From Saprospiraceae bacterium (GTDB lineage: Bacteria > Bacteroidota > Bacteroidia > Chitinophagales > Saprospiraceae): 64,000 bases of DNA. How positions within the stretch are numbered: position 1 is the first letter of the stretch; every line of letters starts with the position of its first letter. The stretch spans positions 3,635,001-3,699,000 of the forward strand of contig JADJPZ010000004.1 in NCBI GenBank assembly GCA_016713025.1, read 5' to 3'. A program made the position numbers and the translations under genes. The notes beneath the pieces were generated by a model, which saw nothing but the letters and a program-made list of their open reading frames with translations, searched no databases and was not told the DNA's origin. Below are positions 8,777 through 18,062 of the stretch, in pieces.

Positions 8777-9373
8777 TTAATGTTCATGCGATATCATTTT
8801 TGGAATTTCTCCAATAGCTTTACTTTTGCAAGAATCTTTCAAGCCTAATGAGTTAAATACTTTGTTTAATTCATTTACACTTCCCGAATCTATCCCTTCA
8901 AATAAAAATTTCAAATGCTTTTTGAAAATATTACATTCAATCTCATTATACAACTCTGTAATTAACTCCTTGTTCTTTTTTATATATCTTTGCAAGTTGC
9001 TTTGTACATGGCTGGGTCCGTCAGCGTCATACTTAATTGTAGCACTTAATTTTATTAGCTTTATTAAGTTCTCACTTTTGTAACATTCATTTAAACATTT
9101 AAAATATAGTTGAATGTCGTCATAAGCTTGTTCTTGTCTCGTTCCATTTGGGTAACCAAACAACTTTTCAAATGAAAATGAGTCTACAGGTATTGACTTG
9201 TTTATTATATCACATTCTTTACAAGGGTCAACACCTGAAGAATTTGAACTAATATTCGTTGGCTTTGATATTTCATTTTCAGAAGTCACACTAATAGTCT
9301 GCTTTTTCTGTTCTGCACACGATTGAAAGTTTAGTGCAATTATAATCAAAATCAATCTTTTAAATGCTATCAC
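8777..9373 (-). CDS. Uncharacterised lipoprotein
   Basis: Not recognised. The 198-residue product has a signal peptide with a lipobox-like FQSC (Cys19) after a hydrophobic stretch at 6-17, so it is probably a lipid-anchored periplasmic or outer-membrane protein. After a Ser/Asn-rich linker comes a CKEC pair and several further cysteines (CLNEC, C near 146 and 180) in a helical domain. It is flanked by repeats on both sides and has no operon partner. The AT-rich composition and isolation suggest an acquired gene. Confidence 0.6.
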   Translation of the reverse strand: MIAFKRLILIIIALNFQSCAEQKKQTISVTSENEISKPTNISSNSSGVDPCKECDIINKSIPVDSFSFEKLFGYPNGTRQEQAYDDIQLYFKCLNECYKSENLIKLIKLSATIKYDADGPSHVQSNLQRYIKKNKELITELYNEIECNIFKKHLKFLFEGIDSGSVNELNKVFNSLGLKDSCKSKAIGEIPKMISHEH

Positions 9374-9418
9374 CTGATTTTACTTTTTAATATTTGTATT
9401 TATTATAAGAATAATATT

Positions 9419-9653
9419 ACTCTGCTGGCGCAAGTTTGCAACTTGTGCCTTTAACACAAATTATTAACCTAAGATACATCCAAAAAAAATTTAACTACCT
9501 TTACTACAACTGCAAAAGTAAACAAAATATATTCCAACCTTATAAAGAATTTTGTCTCTTGAAATCCTAATTTTACTTGTAATCTCGTTTTGAACTTAAT
9601 CAACAATGTAAAGATAGTAGTGCACGAGTTACTAACTCGCACCAGCAGGGGCA
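9419..9653. repeat. ~230-bp cassette, copy B
   Basis: Second copy of the 8173-8402 cassette in the same orientation. The left palindrome (9427-9449) is identical to that of copy A over more than 20 bases. The next ~110 bp is nearly identical, the middle ~70 bp diverges, and the right palindrome is at 9622-9643 (GCACGAGTTACTAACTCGCACC) followed by AGCAGGGGC. The two copies bracket the orphan lipoprotein gene and the HTH remnants. Confidence 0.7.
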
Positions 9654-9767
9654 TGCCGGAAAGGCAGGGACGATTGGAAAATATCGCCATTCTTTAAATA
9701 CTTCAAAACCACACACCTTTTAATTTGTTATGTGCCTGTTGCCATTTGCGAATTACAAATTCTTAAA

Positions 9768-9835
9768 GTATTGGATCGAAGTTACAAACTTCGACCATCT
9801 GGTATTGGATCGAAGTTACAAACTTCGACCATCTG
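9768..9835 (+). repeat. Tandem duplication of a REP-like palindrome (2 x 34 bp)
   Basis: Two identical 34-base units (9768-9801 and 9802-9835), each holding the palindrome CGAAGTTACAAACTTCG. A weaker relative (GCGAATTACAAATTC) lies just before at about 9748-9762. The second unit ends six bases before the stop codon of the acetyltransferase gene on the other strand. Confidence 0.8.
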
Positions 9836-9840
9836 GTTTA

Positions 9841-10293
9841 TCAGACTTCCATCACCATAATAATATGCGGAATACCATCCTCCAGATATGGTTGGTTCAT
9901 ATCCTGAAATCCCAGATTTTCGTAAAATCTTTTTAAGTAGGTTTGAGCTCCGATTTTAATAGGTTTGCCCGGATATAGCTTTTTTATCGTTTCTATAGAA
10001 TAGTTCATAAGGTTTTTACCTTCTCCTGTACCCCTTACAGAAGCACCATTGGCCACTCTGCCGATAGAAATATAGCCTTCATATGAAACACCTTCAGGCA
10101 ATAACCGTGTACAACATACCACAGCATTCTTTTCGTTTTTGCCCATGACATGATATCCATACAGATCCTTATCGTCAGCGTCAAGATAAGGGCAGTTCTG
10201 TTCTACTACAAATACTTCCTGCCTGAGTTTCATAATTTTATAGAGCTCAACCAGAGAGAGGTCATCGAATTTTTTACAACTATACCGGATCAT
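9841..10293 (-). CDS. GNAT acetyltransferase, ElaA type
   Basis: A 150-residue single-domain acetyl-CoA-dependent N-acetyltransferase. The N terminus (LYKIMKLRQEVFVVEQNCPY) is the ElaA-family signature. The acetyl-CoA loop is IGRVANGASVRGTGEGKNLM (R-x-x-G-x-G type), and the closing YLKRFYENLGF is the usual GNAT motif B. The substrate is unknown for the family. It lies 12 bases downstream of the membrane EEP-fold gene on the same strand and may be co-transcribed. Confidence 0.85.
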   Translation of the reverse strand: MIRYSCKKFDDLSLVELYKIMKLRQEVFVVEQNCPYLDADDKDLYGYHVMGKNEKNAVVCCTRLLPEGVSYEGYISIGRVANGASVRGTGEGKNLMNYSIETIKKLYPGKPIKIGAQTYLKRFYENLGFQDMNQPYLEDGIPHIIMVMEV

Positions 10294-10305
10294 GGTGAAA
10301 GGAAT

Positions 10306-11235
10306 TTATTGAAGTCTGGTTATTTTACTTTTTTTGATCTGGAATGAAGCAATGCAGCCGATATGGTTTCGTTCGGTATCACTCAATTCATCAAAGTGAA
10401 AACACTCCATGTCTGCCGAGTAAAAGATATGATCGTATGGCATTTTAAATTCAGAAGGATTGACATTTCTCCTGCTGTTGAGCAATCCTGTCTTGTTTCT
10501 AAATGTCAAAATATCTCCGGACCAGTACACCTGATTAAATTCTCCGAGCACGATGATTTTTTGAGGTTTGTGGCTCAATTCTTTTTCTAAAACCTCAAAC
10601 TGTGCTTTTGCTTTCTGTCGGGATGCATTGTCCAATGCCGGAATCATATATGTCGAGATCAGCCTGTATTTTTTGTTATTCTTTTCTATTTCTACATCCA
10701 GATTCGGAACGTCGTCATACAATATGTTTTCATTTTTGATCATAGGGTATTTTGATACTATCATTTTGCCGTACAAATCCATCCTTACGTTTTGAAAACT
10801 GTATCTAAAAGCAGTATCAAGGATTTCAGGCATCACTTCTGCCCAATCCGGGGTATACTCCTGAAATGAAATAGCATCAACGTGTTTACCTATCAAAGAT
10901 GTTTGAATTTGTTTAGGGTCAGTAATACTAAGATTGACATGCGCTACTATAAATTTATCACCGTCATTGATTTCCGGATTTTTAAGTTCAGTATTGGAAG
11001 CACTCTTTAAGAACAATGCCAGGGTAGCTGCGCAGCCAAAACTGGTATATAAAAGCAAGTTGCTATTAATGATCAAACCAATAATCCCAGAGACAAGTAA
11101 TATAAAAAGTATATGAACCAAATGGTCCTGCATGGTTTCCGCTATGGTAAATGAAGGTAAAAATACAGAAATAGAAGTCATCACTATAAAAAAACCTGCT
11201 ACTACTACACTTCCTATACCACCTAATTTTTTCAT
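10306..11235 (-). CDS. Membrane-anchored endonuclease/exonuclease/phosphatase-fold protein
   Basis: A 309-residue protein with three hydrophobic segments in the first ~80 residues (about 9-28, 40-57, 61-78). An EEP-fold domain from about 95 to the end follows. The family core is visible: VAHVNL, the metal-ligand Glu in FQEY, IVLGEFN in place of the usual GDFN, YDHIFYS, and a final NHIG in place of SDHG. Two acidic catalytic positions are therefore changed (Asp to Glu and Asp to Asn). Family members are phosphodiesterases on DNA, sphingomyelin or phosphoinositides. Whether this one is active is doubtful. Confidence 0.75.
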   Translation of the reverse strand: MKKLGGIGSVVVAGFFIVMTSISVFLPSFTIAETMQDHLVHILFILLVSGIIGLIINSNLLLYTSFGCAATLALFLKSASNTELKNPEINDGDKFIVAHVNLSITDPKQIQTSLIGKHVDAISFQEYTPDWAEVMPEILDTAFRYSFQNVRMDLYGKMIVSKYPMIKNENILYDDVPNLDVEIEKNNKKYRLISTYMIPALDNASRQKAKAQFEVLEKELSHKPQKIIVLGEFNQVYWSGDILTFRNKTGLLNSRRNVNPSEFKMPYDHIFYSADMECFHFDELSDTERNHIGCIASFQIKKSKITRLQ

Positions 11236-11250
11236 ACTCCCTTAGTAATT

Positions 11251-13077
11251 TTAAAAATTGTCTGCAGCTACTACTACAGATTTAAACATTTTTACATCCC
11301 CATCCGGATGAAAAAGCTTAGACTGGATGATATACATTCCTAATCTGGCAATTTTACCTTCACCTTCTACACCATCCCATTTTATAGAACCTTCGGAACC
11401 AAGCAAAAAGTTATTGGCCAGATCAGCAACAGGAAATCCTTCAGCGTCAAATATCCTGATGGTCGCGAGATAGCCGGGTTTATCAGTTTTATAATCCAGC
11501 AATATAAAATCATCTACGCCATCGCCATTGGGAGTAAATACTTTTTTATCGGGCAAAATACCTATACTTTCAATAGATGTGTTGTTCTTGTCCAAATAAT
11601 TTGAGTTTTTATAACCCGGAGTGGCAAATTTTGAAAGTGTGGACGCAGAGTGCCAATTATTGGGGTCGTTGGTGGGGGCTGAATTGCTGATCCGTTCGAG
11701 GCTGACTCCTTTGGTTGCATCTATGAGTAAAAAATGCATTTTCTGATTGTAGTCAAAAGAATCAAGAGTGATAAGTGTACCTGAAGGAAGTTGAGCTATA
11801 ATGCTGATATTTCCAGACTCGATATTCAAAGATGGTATGGCTGCACTAATCAGAGATGCTGAATCAGGTGGAGTATAGGAGGACCTTAAAAACGGAATAT
11901 TTGCACTGACTGCTACGTATTTTGAAGGTAATAGTACAAAATCTGTCTTTAAAGTCCGACTTTCACTTTTTTGGGCATTGCGCAGAATAATGCTATCCAG
12001 TTTTAAAAATTTTGTGGATTTATTGAAAATCTCTACAAAATCTTCTCCACCGGTATATGGGTCAGCAAGCAACTCAGTAATGACAATATCACCTGGTCCG
12101 GGTTTTACAGCATAAAAAAAAGTGGATGTCAATACCTTTGTATTATTGCTTCTGTCTTTTACTCCCTGTACATTCAATGTATAAAAAATGCCGCTTACTA
12201 TCTTTTTTGAGTCAAATCTTAAAGTAACCTGATTGGGTATCGATCTGACAAAAATGATTTGATCCGGATTGTTCAGACCATTACTTGCACTATAGTTGGT
12301 GCGTTGAACTGCACTCACTTCATCCAATGGTTCAGAGAAAGTTAGTATTACACTGTTGTCATTAATCACGTCCACTTTACTTAATTCGGGTGCTGTGATA
12401 TCTTTTTCGATGGTTTTTATCTGGATGTCATCATAAAAAAACTTGTCTGCCCTTGAAGCTGTATATTTGCAGAATACTCCAAAAAACATAGAATCCGGCA
12501 AAGCAAAGGCAGGATCAAAAATTTCAAGGTCTTCTTCAAAGATGTTAGCCCCTTCATAGTTTGAATCCATCATCCATCGGCCATTTCTGTATATTTTTAT
12601 CCTGATTCTGGCATCAGCCGGATCTCCGCTCACAGCGCCCATTCTTCCTGCACCCAACAGACTACTATTGCCGTTGACCAATTTCCACAACTGGATGGCA
12701 TCGTTATTACCATTTTCACCTATTCTGAGAAAGTACCCGTTGGCTGCTGTTTCGGTAGTTTTATCTATGAAAAGATATATTTTACCAAAATTGTCATTTG
12801 ATGGTGCAAACTGCAATTTGAAATACAAATCAATCTGGATGCTATCCGGCGGAATCTTATATTTGGTAAAGATAGTTGATTCGCCAGCAGTCACAGCATT
12901 TAATTGCAACTGGCCTTCAGCGTTTATTTTGAATTGAGATACGTTTCCTTCCCACTTTACAGAGCCGGGAAATGGTGTTTCAAAATCGAGTTTCAGTTGA
13001 CTAAAAAGCCCATTATTCAAAAATAATATTACAAAAACAAAAAAATATCTCACATTTAAAAATCCTTTTGTATTCAT
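11251..13077 (-). CDS. Secreted lamin-tail-domain surface protein
   Basis: Predicted exported protein of about 608 residues from the ATG at 13077. The frame is open to 13161, but those 28 residues lack signal-peptide character. Order of parts: signal peptide (NVRYFFVFVILFLNNGLFSQ), a LamG-like beta domain (about 30-220), an Ig-like SKVDVINDNSVILTFSEPLD segment (about 225-320), and a lamin-tail domain starting DIVITELLADP (about 330-480). The C-terminal VFTPNGDGVDDFI domain is of the CHU_C/FlgD-like type that Bacteroidota use on secreted surface proteins. It probably acts in adhesion or as a cell-surface structural protein. Confidence 0.8.
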   Translation of the reverse strand: MNTKGFLNVRYFFVFVILFLNNGLFSQLKLDFETPFPGSVKWEGNVSQFKINAEGQLQLNAVTAGESTIFTKYKIPPDSIQIDLYFKLQFAPSNDNFGKIYLFIDKTTETAANGYFLRIGENGNNDAIQLWKLVNGNSSLLGAGRMGAVSGDPADARIRIKIYRNGRWMMDSNYEGANIFEEDLEIFDPAFALPDSMFFGVFCKYTASRADKFFYDDIQIKTIEKDITAPELSKVDVINDNSVILTFSEPLDEVSAVQRTNYSASNGLNNPDQIIFVRSIPNQVTLRFDSKKIVSGIFYTLNVQGVKDRSNNTKVLTSTFFYAVKPGPGDIVITELLADPYTGGEDFVEIFNKSTKFLKLDSIILRNAQKSESRTLKTDFVLLPSKYVAVSANIPFLRSSYTPPDSASLISAAIPSLNIESGNISIIAQLPSGTLITLDSFDYNQKMHFLLIDATKGVSLERISNSAPTNDPNNWHSASTLSKFATPGYKNSNYLDKNNTSIESIGILPDKKVFTPNGDGVDDFILLDYKTDKPGYLATIRIFDAEGFPVADLANNFLLGSEGSIKWDGVEGEGKIARLGMYIIQSKLFHPDGDVKMFKSVVVAADNF

Positions 13078-13249
13078 GGATAGTGTATCTTTGCAATTCT
13101 TTTTGAAAAGGGACATATTATATAATACAATGCGAATGCTCATAGTCTTACCAGATGTCATTGCGTTATGAAGTCAACTAAAAAAAGCAAAAATAAGAAT
13201 AAAGAATATTATTAACGTAATTAATGGGAAATAAGAATTATTTGAAATT

Positions 13250-14248
13250 ATGAAAGTAGCAGTAGTAGGGGTTACAGGCCTTGTTGGCAGAGTGATGAAT
13301 GAAGTTCTGGAAGAATTTGATTTAAAAATAAACGAATACATCCCGGTTGCATCGGCAAGATCAGTAGGGAAAAAAGTAAAGTACAAAAACAAAGAGTATA
13401 CTGTAGTGAGTATGGAAGAAGCCGTAAATATGGTACCGGATATTGCCATTTTTTCGGCAGGAGGCAGTACTTCATTGGAGTGGGCACCAAAATTTGCAGA
13501 AAAAGGTACAGTTGTGATTGACAATTCAAGTGCATGGAGGATGGATCCATCCAAAAAATTAGTTGTCCCCGAAATCAATGCATCATCTCTGACAAAAGAA
13601 GATAAAATCATTGCAAATCCTAACTGTTCGACGATACAGATGGTAGTAGCATTGGCGCCATTGCATAAAAAGTATGGTATCAAGAGGTTGGTAATTTCAA
13701 CATATCAATCATTTACCGGTACTGGTGCTAAAGCTGTGGCTCAGTATGAATCAGAAAAGGCCGGTAACGCACCTGAAAAATCAGAAATGGCCTACCATTA
13801 TCAGATTTTTGAGAATGCCATACCGCAGTGCGATGTTTTCCTCGATAATAAATATACCAAAGAAGAAATGAAGCTGGTGCATGAAACCAAAAAGATACTT
13901 GGTGATGACAAGATGAGGATAACAGCAACTGCTGTTCGTATACCGGTTAATGGTGGCCATTCTGAGTCCGTAAATGTAGAGCTTAAACATTCGTTTGAAC
14001 TTGCCGAAGTAGTGGAATTATTAAAAAATTCTGATGGCGTAACCGTACTGGACGATATAGATAGCTTTCAATATCCGATGCCCTTGTTTGCAAAAGACAA
14101 AAATGACGTGTTTGTAGGAAGAATCCGTCGTGATGAGTCAGTTGACAACGGATTGAATCTTTGGATTGTGGCAGACAATCTGCGAAAAGGTGCAGCTACA
14201 AATGCTGTTCAGATTGCAGAATATCTGGTAGACCATAAATTAGTTTAA
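13250..14248 (+). CDS. asd: Aspartate-semialdehyde dehydrogenase
   Basis: Reduces beta-aspartyl phosphate to aspartate semialdehyde, the branch point to lysine/diaminopimelate, threonine and methionine. At 332 residues it is full length. GVTGLVG at 7-13 binds NADP. The catalytic Cys126 is in NPNCSTIQ and the catalytic His237 in NGGHSES. The upstream gene is divergent. A TATCTTTG box at 13086-13093 on the plus strand could serve asd with a ~150-base leader, but no well-spaced -33 element is seen. No lysine riboswitch is recognised. Confidence 0.95.
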   Translation: MKVAVVGVTGLVGRVMNEVLEEFDLKINEYIPVASARSVGKKVKYKNKEYTVVSMEEAVNMVPDIAIFSAGGSTSLEWAPKFAEKGTVVIDNSSAWRMDPSKKLVVPEINASSLTKEDKIIANPNCSTIQMVVALAPLHKKYGIKRLVISTYQSFTGTGAKAVAQYESEKAGNAPEKSEMAYHYQIFENAIPQCDVFLDNKYTKEEMKLVHETKKILGDDKMRITATAVRIPVNGGHSESVNVELKHSFELAEVVELLKNSDGVTVLDDIDSFQYPMPLFAKDKNDVFVGRIRRDESVDNGLNLWIVADNLRKGAATNAVQIAEYLVDHKLV

Positions 14249-14383
14249 CCTAAAAATCGATTTTGATTGTTTTACAAAGGTTCAAAATACTGTAGTACAT
14301 CAAATTAGAATTTTAGGCAATGTATTAGATGAATTTATTTACACGTAGTTTTTTAGATTATTAAATTTACCAATTTTAGTTGT

Positions 14384-15904
14384 ATGAGACGTAAAGTAGT
14401 ACTTTGGGGTTCAAATGAAAAAGATGAAAAAATCCTTGTTGCATTAGAACTCCTCGAAAAAGAGAATGTAGTTGACATTTACACATTTCCGGAATCAGTA
14501 GCCACAGAAGCATTTTACAAAGCAATGTCAGAAAAATGGAAGGATGATGTTGAAATTGAATTTCCTTCAGGCTTTACAAAAGTTGAAAGGAAGTTGTCGG
14601 TTTCGGATAGCATCTTACCGGATGAAATAAGAGTGGACAGACCCGACCTCATCACCAGAGCTCAAACAGAATGGCACTTTGTAGTATTATCATCCAAGCT
14701 GTACGGCATGTATAAGTCTGAGATTGAAGAGCTGAAAGAAAAAATCGATAACCTGACAGAATACGACAACGTATTGTGGGATGATTTGAGAAGCTTTTGG
14801 AATAAAGTCCAGGGTCAGGTATCAGAAAAGAACCTTTTCAGAGAGCATGGTGCCTCACTGAGAGAAAAGGCCAATCATCTCTTTGATAAACTTAAAGAGT
14901 ATAAAAAATCTGTAGAGGACGAATTTGAAACACAATCAAAAAAACATTTTGATACTTTCAGAGACGAACTTACCAATATTGAAGACAAGATAGAGAAGGG
15001 TCTGGGGATCAACCCGCTATTTGAGGATCTGAAAAAGATACAGCTCAAAATAAAGGATATAAGATTTACCAAAGATGACAGAAATGAACTTTGGAAAAAA
15101 ATTGATGATGCTTTCAAAAAACTCAAAGAAAAAAGAGGGTCTCATTCTGAACAAAATAGCAGTAATAATCTGGCAAGATTGAAGGCTCGATACGAAGGTC
15201 TTCTTGGTGCTATTAAAAAAATGCAGAATTCTATAGATTTTGATCAAAGGGATCTCGATTTTCAAGTTAAGAAAGTTGCTGATAGTGATGGTCAGTTGGA
15301 ATCTCAGCTCAGACAAGCTAAAATCCGGATGATCGAAGAGCGCCTAAAGTCCAAAAATGAAAAAATGGATGATATGCTAAAAACAAAAGCAGAAGTGGAA
15401 TCCAAACTTGAAAAAGAGAAAAAAAGGTCTGAAAAAGCTGAAAAAATGGAGGAAGCAAAGCAGGTTGTCAAACAAAAAATAGCAGACAATATTTCAGAAA
15501 ACTCCAAAGAGTTTGAAAAAATCTCTGAAAAGCTTGAGAAAGCAGCGTCAGAAATGCCTAAACAGTCAAAGAAAGAATCCAACTTCATGGACAAAATATC
15601 TGAGTCCATGGAGCAATTGGTCGAGGATGTGGTGGATACAGCAAAAGCTATTGCGGAGGTCGCCGGTGAAAAACTTGAAACATTGATGGACGAAGCTGAA
15701 AAAGTCGCTGAAAAAGTAGAAGACAAAGTAGAAGATGCCATGGACAAAGCAGAGGATGTCATGGAAGACATAACTGATAAGGTCGAAGAAAAAATCAAAG
15801 AGATCAAAGGAGATTCAAAGGAAGATAGTGTTGATGAATTAGATAATGACAAGGATGAGGACAAGGATGCCAATGAGGATAAGAAAGACGAGCCTGCAGC
15901 TTAA
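14384..15904 (+). CDS. Coiled-coil protein with charged C-terminal tail
   Basis: A cytoplasmic 506-residue protein without signal peptide. The N-terminal ~115 residues (MRRKVVLWGSNEKDEKILVA onward) look globular. From about 115 to 400 it is helical coiled coil, with a segment near 215-265 (LKKIQLKIKDIRFTKDDRNE...) resembling a DUF349 helical repeat. The last ~130 residues are alternating Glu/Lys/Asp helix with many VEDKVEDAMDKAEDVMED-like steps and an acidic end. I recall N-terminal homologues in other Bacteroidota without a function. A strong hairpin terminator follows 24 bases after the stop. Confidence 0.75.
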   Translation: MRRKVVLWGSNEKDEKILVALELLEKENVVDIYTFPESVATEAFYKAMSEKWKDDVEIEFPSGFTKVERKLSVSDSILPDEIRVDRPDLITRAQTEWHFVVLSSKLYGMYKSEIEELKEKIDNLTEYDNVLWDDLRSFWNKVQGQVSEKNLFREHGASLREKANHLFDKLKEYKKSVEDEFETQSKKHFDTFRDELTNIEDKIEKGLGINPLFEDLKKIQLKIKDIRFTKDDRNELWKKIDDAFKKLKEKRGSHSEQNSSNNLARLKARYEGLLGAIKKMQNSIDFDQRDLDFQVKKVADSDGQLESQLRQAKIRMIEERLKSKNEKMDDMLKTKAEVESKLEKEKKRSEKAEKMEEAKQVVKQKIADNISENSKEFEKISEKLEKAASEMPKQSKKESNFMDKISESMEQLVEDVVDTAKAIAEVAGEKLETLMDEAEKVAEKVEDKVEDAMDKAEDVMEDITDKVEEKIKEIKGDSKEDSVDELDNDKDEDKDANEDKKDEPAA

Positions 15905-15927
15905 TACTTTGCTAGAGTAAAGAAATG

Positions 15928-15968
15928 AAAAAGGTATATATCACTGTGGTATATGCCTTTTTTGTTTT
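15928..15968 (+). terminator. Rho-independent terminator of the coiled-coil gene
   Basis: AAAAAGGTATAT pairs fully (one G-U) with ATATGCCTTTTT over a short loop, and the pairing ends in TTTTTTG. The following stretch to 16255 holds no gene I can see. Confidence 0.75.
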
Positions 15969-16255
15969 TTGGAAAAAAAATAGCGGAGCCAGACATAACA
16001 TCTTAACTCCGCATAACCCCAAAAAACCAATTGAAAACAATTTACTTTTATGTTCCACTTTTGGAACTTTATTTCAAATTTTTTATTTTCTATTTTAAGA
16101 CGATTTGATTTTGACATGTCACATATTTTTATCAAAAAAATGCAACTCTTTTACAAATACGTAAATATTTTAAAAACTCTGTTTTTGTGATTTGAAAACA
16201 CTTACCTTACAGTTTACAAAGGAATAGGAATTATTAATTGAAAAATTAGAATAAT

Positions 16256-17626
16256 TTGAAAGTAAAAACGACATTTTTCTGCACCAATTGTGGCGCTGAA
16301 TCTCCAAAATGGATCGGAAAATGTCCATCATGTGGGTAATGGAATACCTACACAGAAGAGGTGGTAGAAAAAAAACCTACAACACAAGAAAAAGAAAAAA
16401 TCTGGAAATCTGCCAAAAGTGAAAAAATCATTCCCAAAAAACTGGACGAAGTCGGTACCCTAAACACAAGCAGGATCAATACCCGGGATAATGAACTCAA
16501 CAGAGTGCTTGGCGGTGGATTAGTACACGGTTCCATCATTCTGGTAGGCGGCCAACCGGGTATAGGAAAATCTACCTTATTGCTCCAGATGGCACTACAA
16601 ATTAATATCAGAGTCCTTTATGTATCCGGAGAAGAGAGTGAAGAACAGATCAAAATGCGCGCTGACAGGATAGGCCATCAAAACAAAGAGTGTTTTGTGT
16701 ATACTGACATCAATGTCCACAACATTCTGAAGGAAGCTGTAAAACTGGAACCAAATGTCATCATCATAGATTCTATACAAACCCTTGTCAGCCCATATAT
16801 CGACAGTGCTCCCGGCAGCATTTCACAGGTGAAAGAGTGTACAGGCGATCTGCAGAGATTTGCCAAGGAAACTAATATCCCGATATTTATCATAGGCCAC
16901 ATCAATAAGGAAGGCGGAATCGCAGGACCAAAGTTGCTGGAACACATAGTGGACGTAGTGCTGCAGTTTGAAGGAGATCAACACTACGCCTACAGAATAC
17001 TCAGAACGCTGAAAAACAGGTTTGGAAGCACCGATGAAATAGGGATTTATGCTATGGACGTACATGGGCTCAAAGAAATCTCCAATCCGTCAGAACTGCT
17101 GATATCTCCTGATGATGATCAGCTATCAGGATCTGCTATTGCGGCATCTGTAGAGGGGCTCCGGCCTTTACTTATAGAAACCCAGGCACTTGTAAGCCCG
17201 TCGATATATGGCACACCTCAAAGGTCAGCCACGGGCTTTGATCTCAGAAGATTATCCATGTTGTTGGCCGTGCTCGAAAAAAGGTGTGGGTTGCCTTTTG
17301 GTCAAAATGACGTCTTCCTCAATATTGCCGGTGGCATCAAGGTTACAGATCCATCCATTGATCTTGCGGTCGTAGCGGCCCTTATATCATCGTTACATGA
17401 CATACACATCAGCAAAAAAGTCTGTTTTGCAGGAGAAGTAGGCCTCTCGGGCGAAATCAGGCCAGTCAGCAGGGTCGAACAAAGGATACAGGAGGCAGCA
17501 AGGCTAGGGTTTGAACTGATTTTCATTTCAGGATATAAATCCGAAATCCTTTCGCAGAAAAAATTTAATATCGAAGTAAAAATGTTATCCAGAATAGACG
17601 ATCTGTTAAGAGATGTCTTTGCCTGA
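16256..17626 (+). CDS. radA: DNA repair protein RadA, interrupted by an in-frame TAA
   Basis: RadA is a RecA-related branch-migration helicase of recombination. The frame from a TTG at 16256 encodes the four-Cys zinc finger (FFCTNCGAESPKWIGKCPSCG), then TAA at 16337-16339 replaces the residue before WNTY, where homologues have Glu or Ala. Translation could restart at GTG 16361. After that, all is intact: Walker A GGQPGIGKS, the RadA-specific KNRFG, and a Lon-like C-terminal domain ending at 17626. Without the stop it would be 456 residues, a normal length. One base change (GAA to TAA) explains it. A truncated product would lack the zinc finger. Confidence 0.9.
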
Positions 17627-17642
17627 TAAACCATGATACTAT

Positions 17643-18062
17643 ATGCAAAAGGAGCACATCACCGAGCTGTCATATGAACACCCTATCATATTTTTTGATG
17701 GAGTATGTCATCTCTGTGACGGAACTGTCCAAAAGCTGCTCAAATGGGATAAAAAAGAAATTTTCAGATTTGCTTCCATACAATCTGTAACAGAAAAACA
17801 ACTCTTTGAACCCAGTATGGATAGTGTCATATTATTTTATAATGGACAAATATTTCAAAAAAGCAGCGCAGTCATACAAATTCTCATACTTCTGGGTGGA
17901 AAATACCGTTTTTTTGCTCAGTTTTTAAAACTATTTCCTGTGAGTATTATGGATTATGGATATAGTATTATAGCTATGCATCGATACCGTTGGTTTGGAA
18001 AATATGATATATGCGTGATACCGGATAAGGGTCATAAAGCAAGATTTATATTTCTCAATTGA
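17643..18062 (+). CDS. DCC-family thiol-disulfide oxidoreductase (DUF393)
   Basis: A 139-residue protein with the family-defining DxxCxxC signature: FFDGVCHLCDG with Asp19, Cys22 and Cys25 near the N terminus. The family is thioredoxin-like by prediction, with no established substrate. RFASIQS and the closing YRWFGKYD are also family features. It starts 16 bases after the radA stop, so it is probably co-transcribed with radA. Confidence 0.88.
   Translation: MQKEHITELSYEHPIIFFDGVCHLCDGTVQKLLKWDKKEIFRFASIQSVTEKQLFEPSMDSVILFYNGQIFQKSSAVIQILILLGGKYRFFAQFLKLFPVSIMDYGYSIIAMHRYRWFGKYDICVIPDKGHKARFIFLN

Noticed and set aside
7540..9835. CRISPR array
   Set aside because: Repeats are palindromic units with irregular spacing and no spacer-length regularity; no cas genes.
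13086..13093. TATCTTTG as a firm promoter of asd
   Set aside because: The -7 match is good, but the nearest TTTG is only 15 bases upstream and the leader would be unusually long; kept only as a remark.
15304..15873. 189-codon minus-strand Ser-rich frame
   Set aside because: It is the antisense of the Glu/Lys-rich coiled-coil gene; such composition opens the opposite frame by chance.
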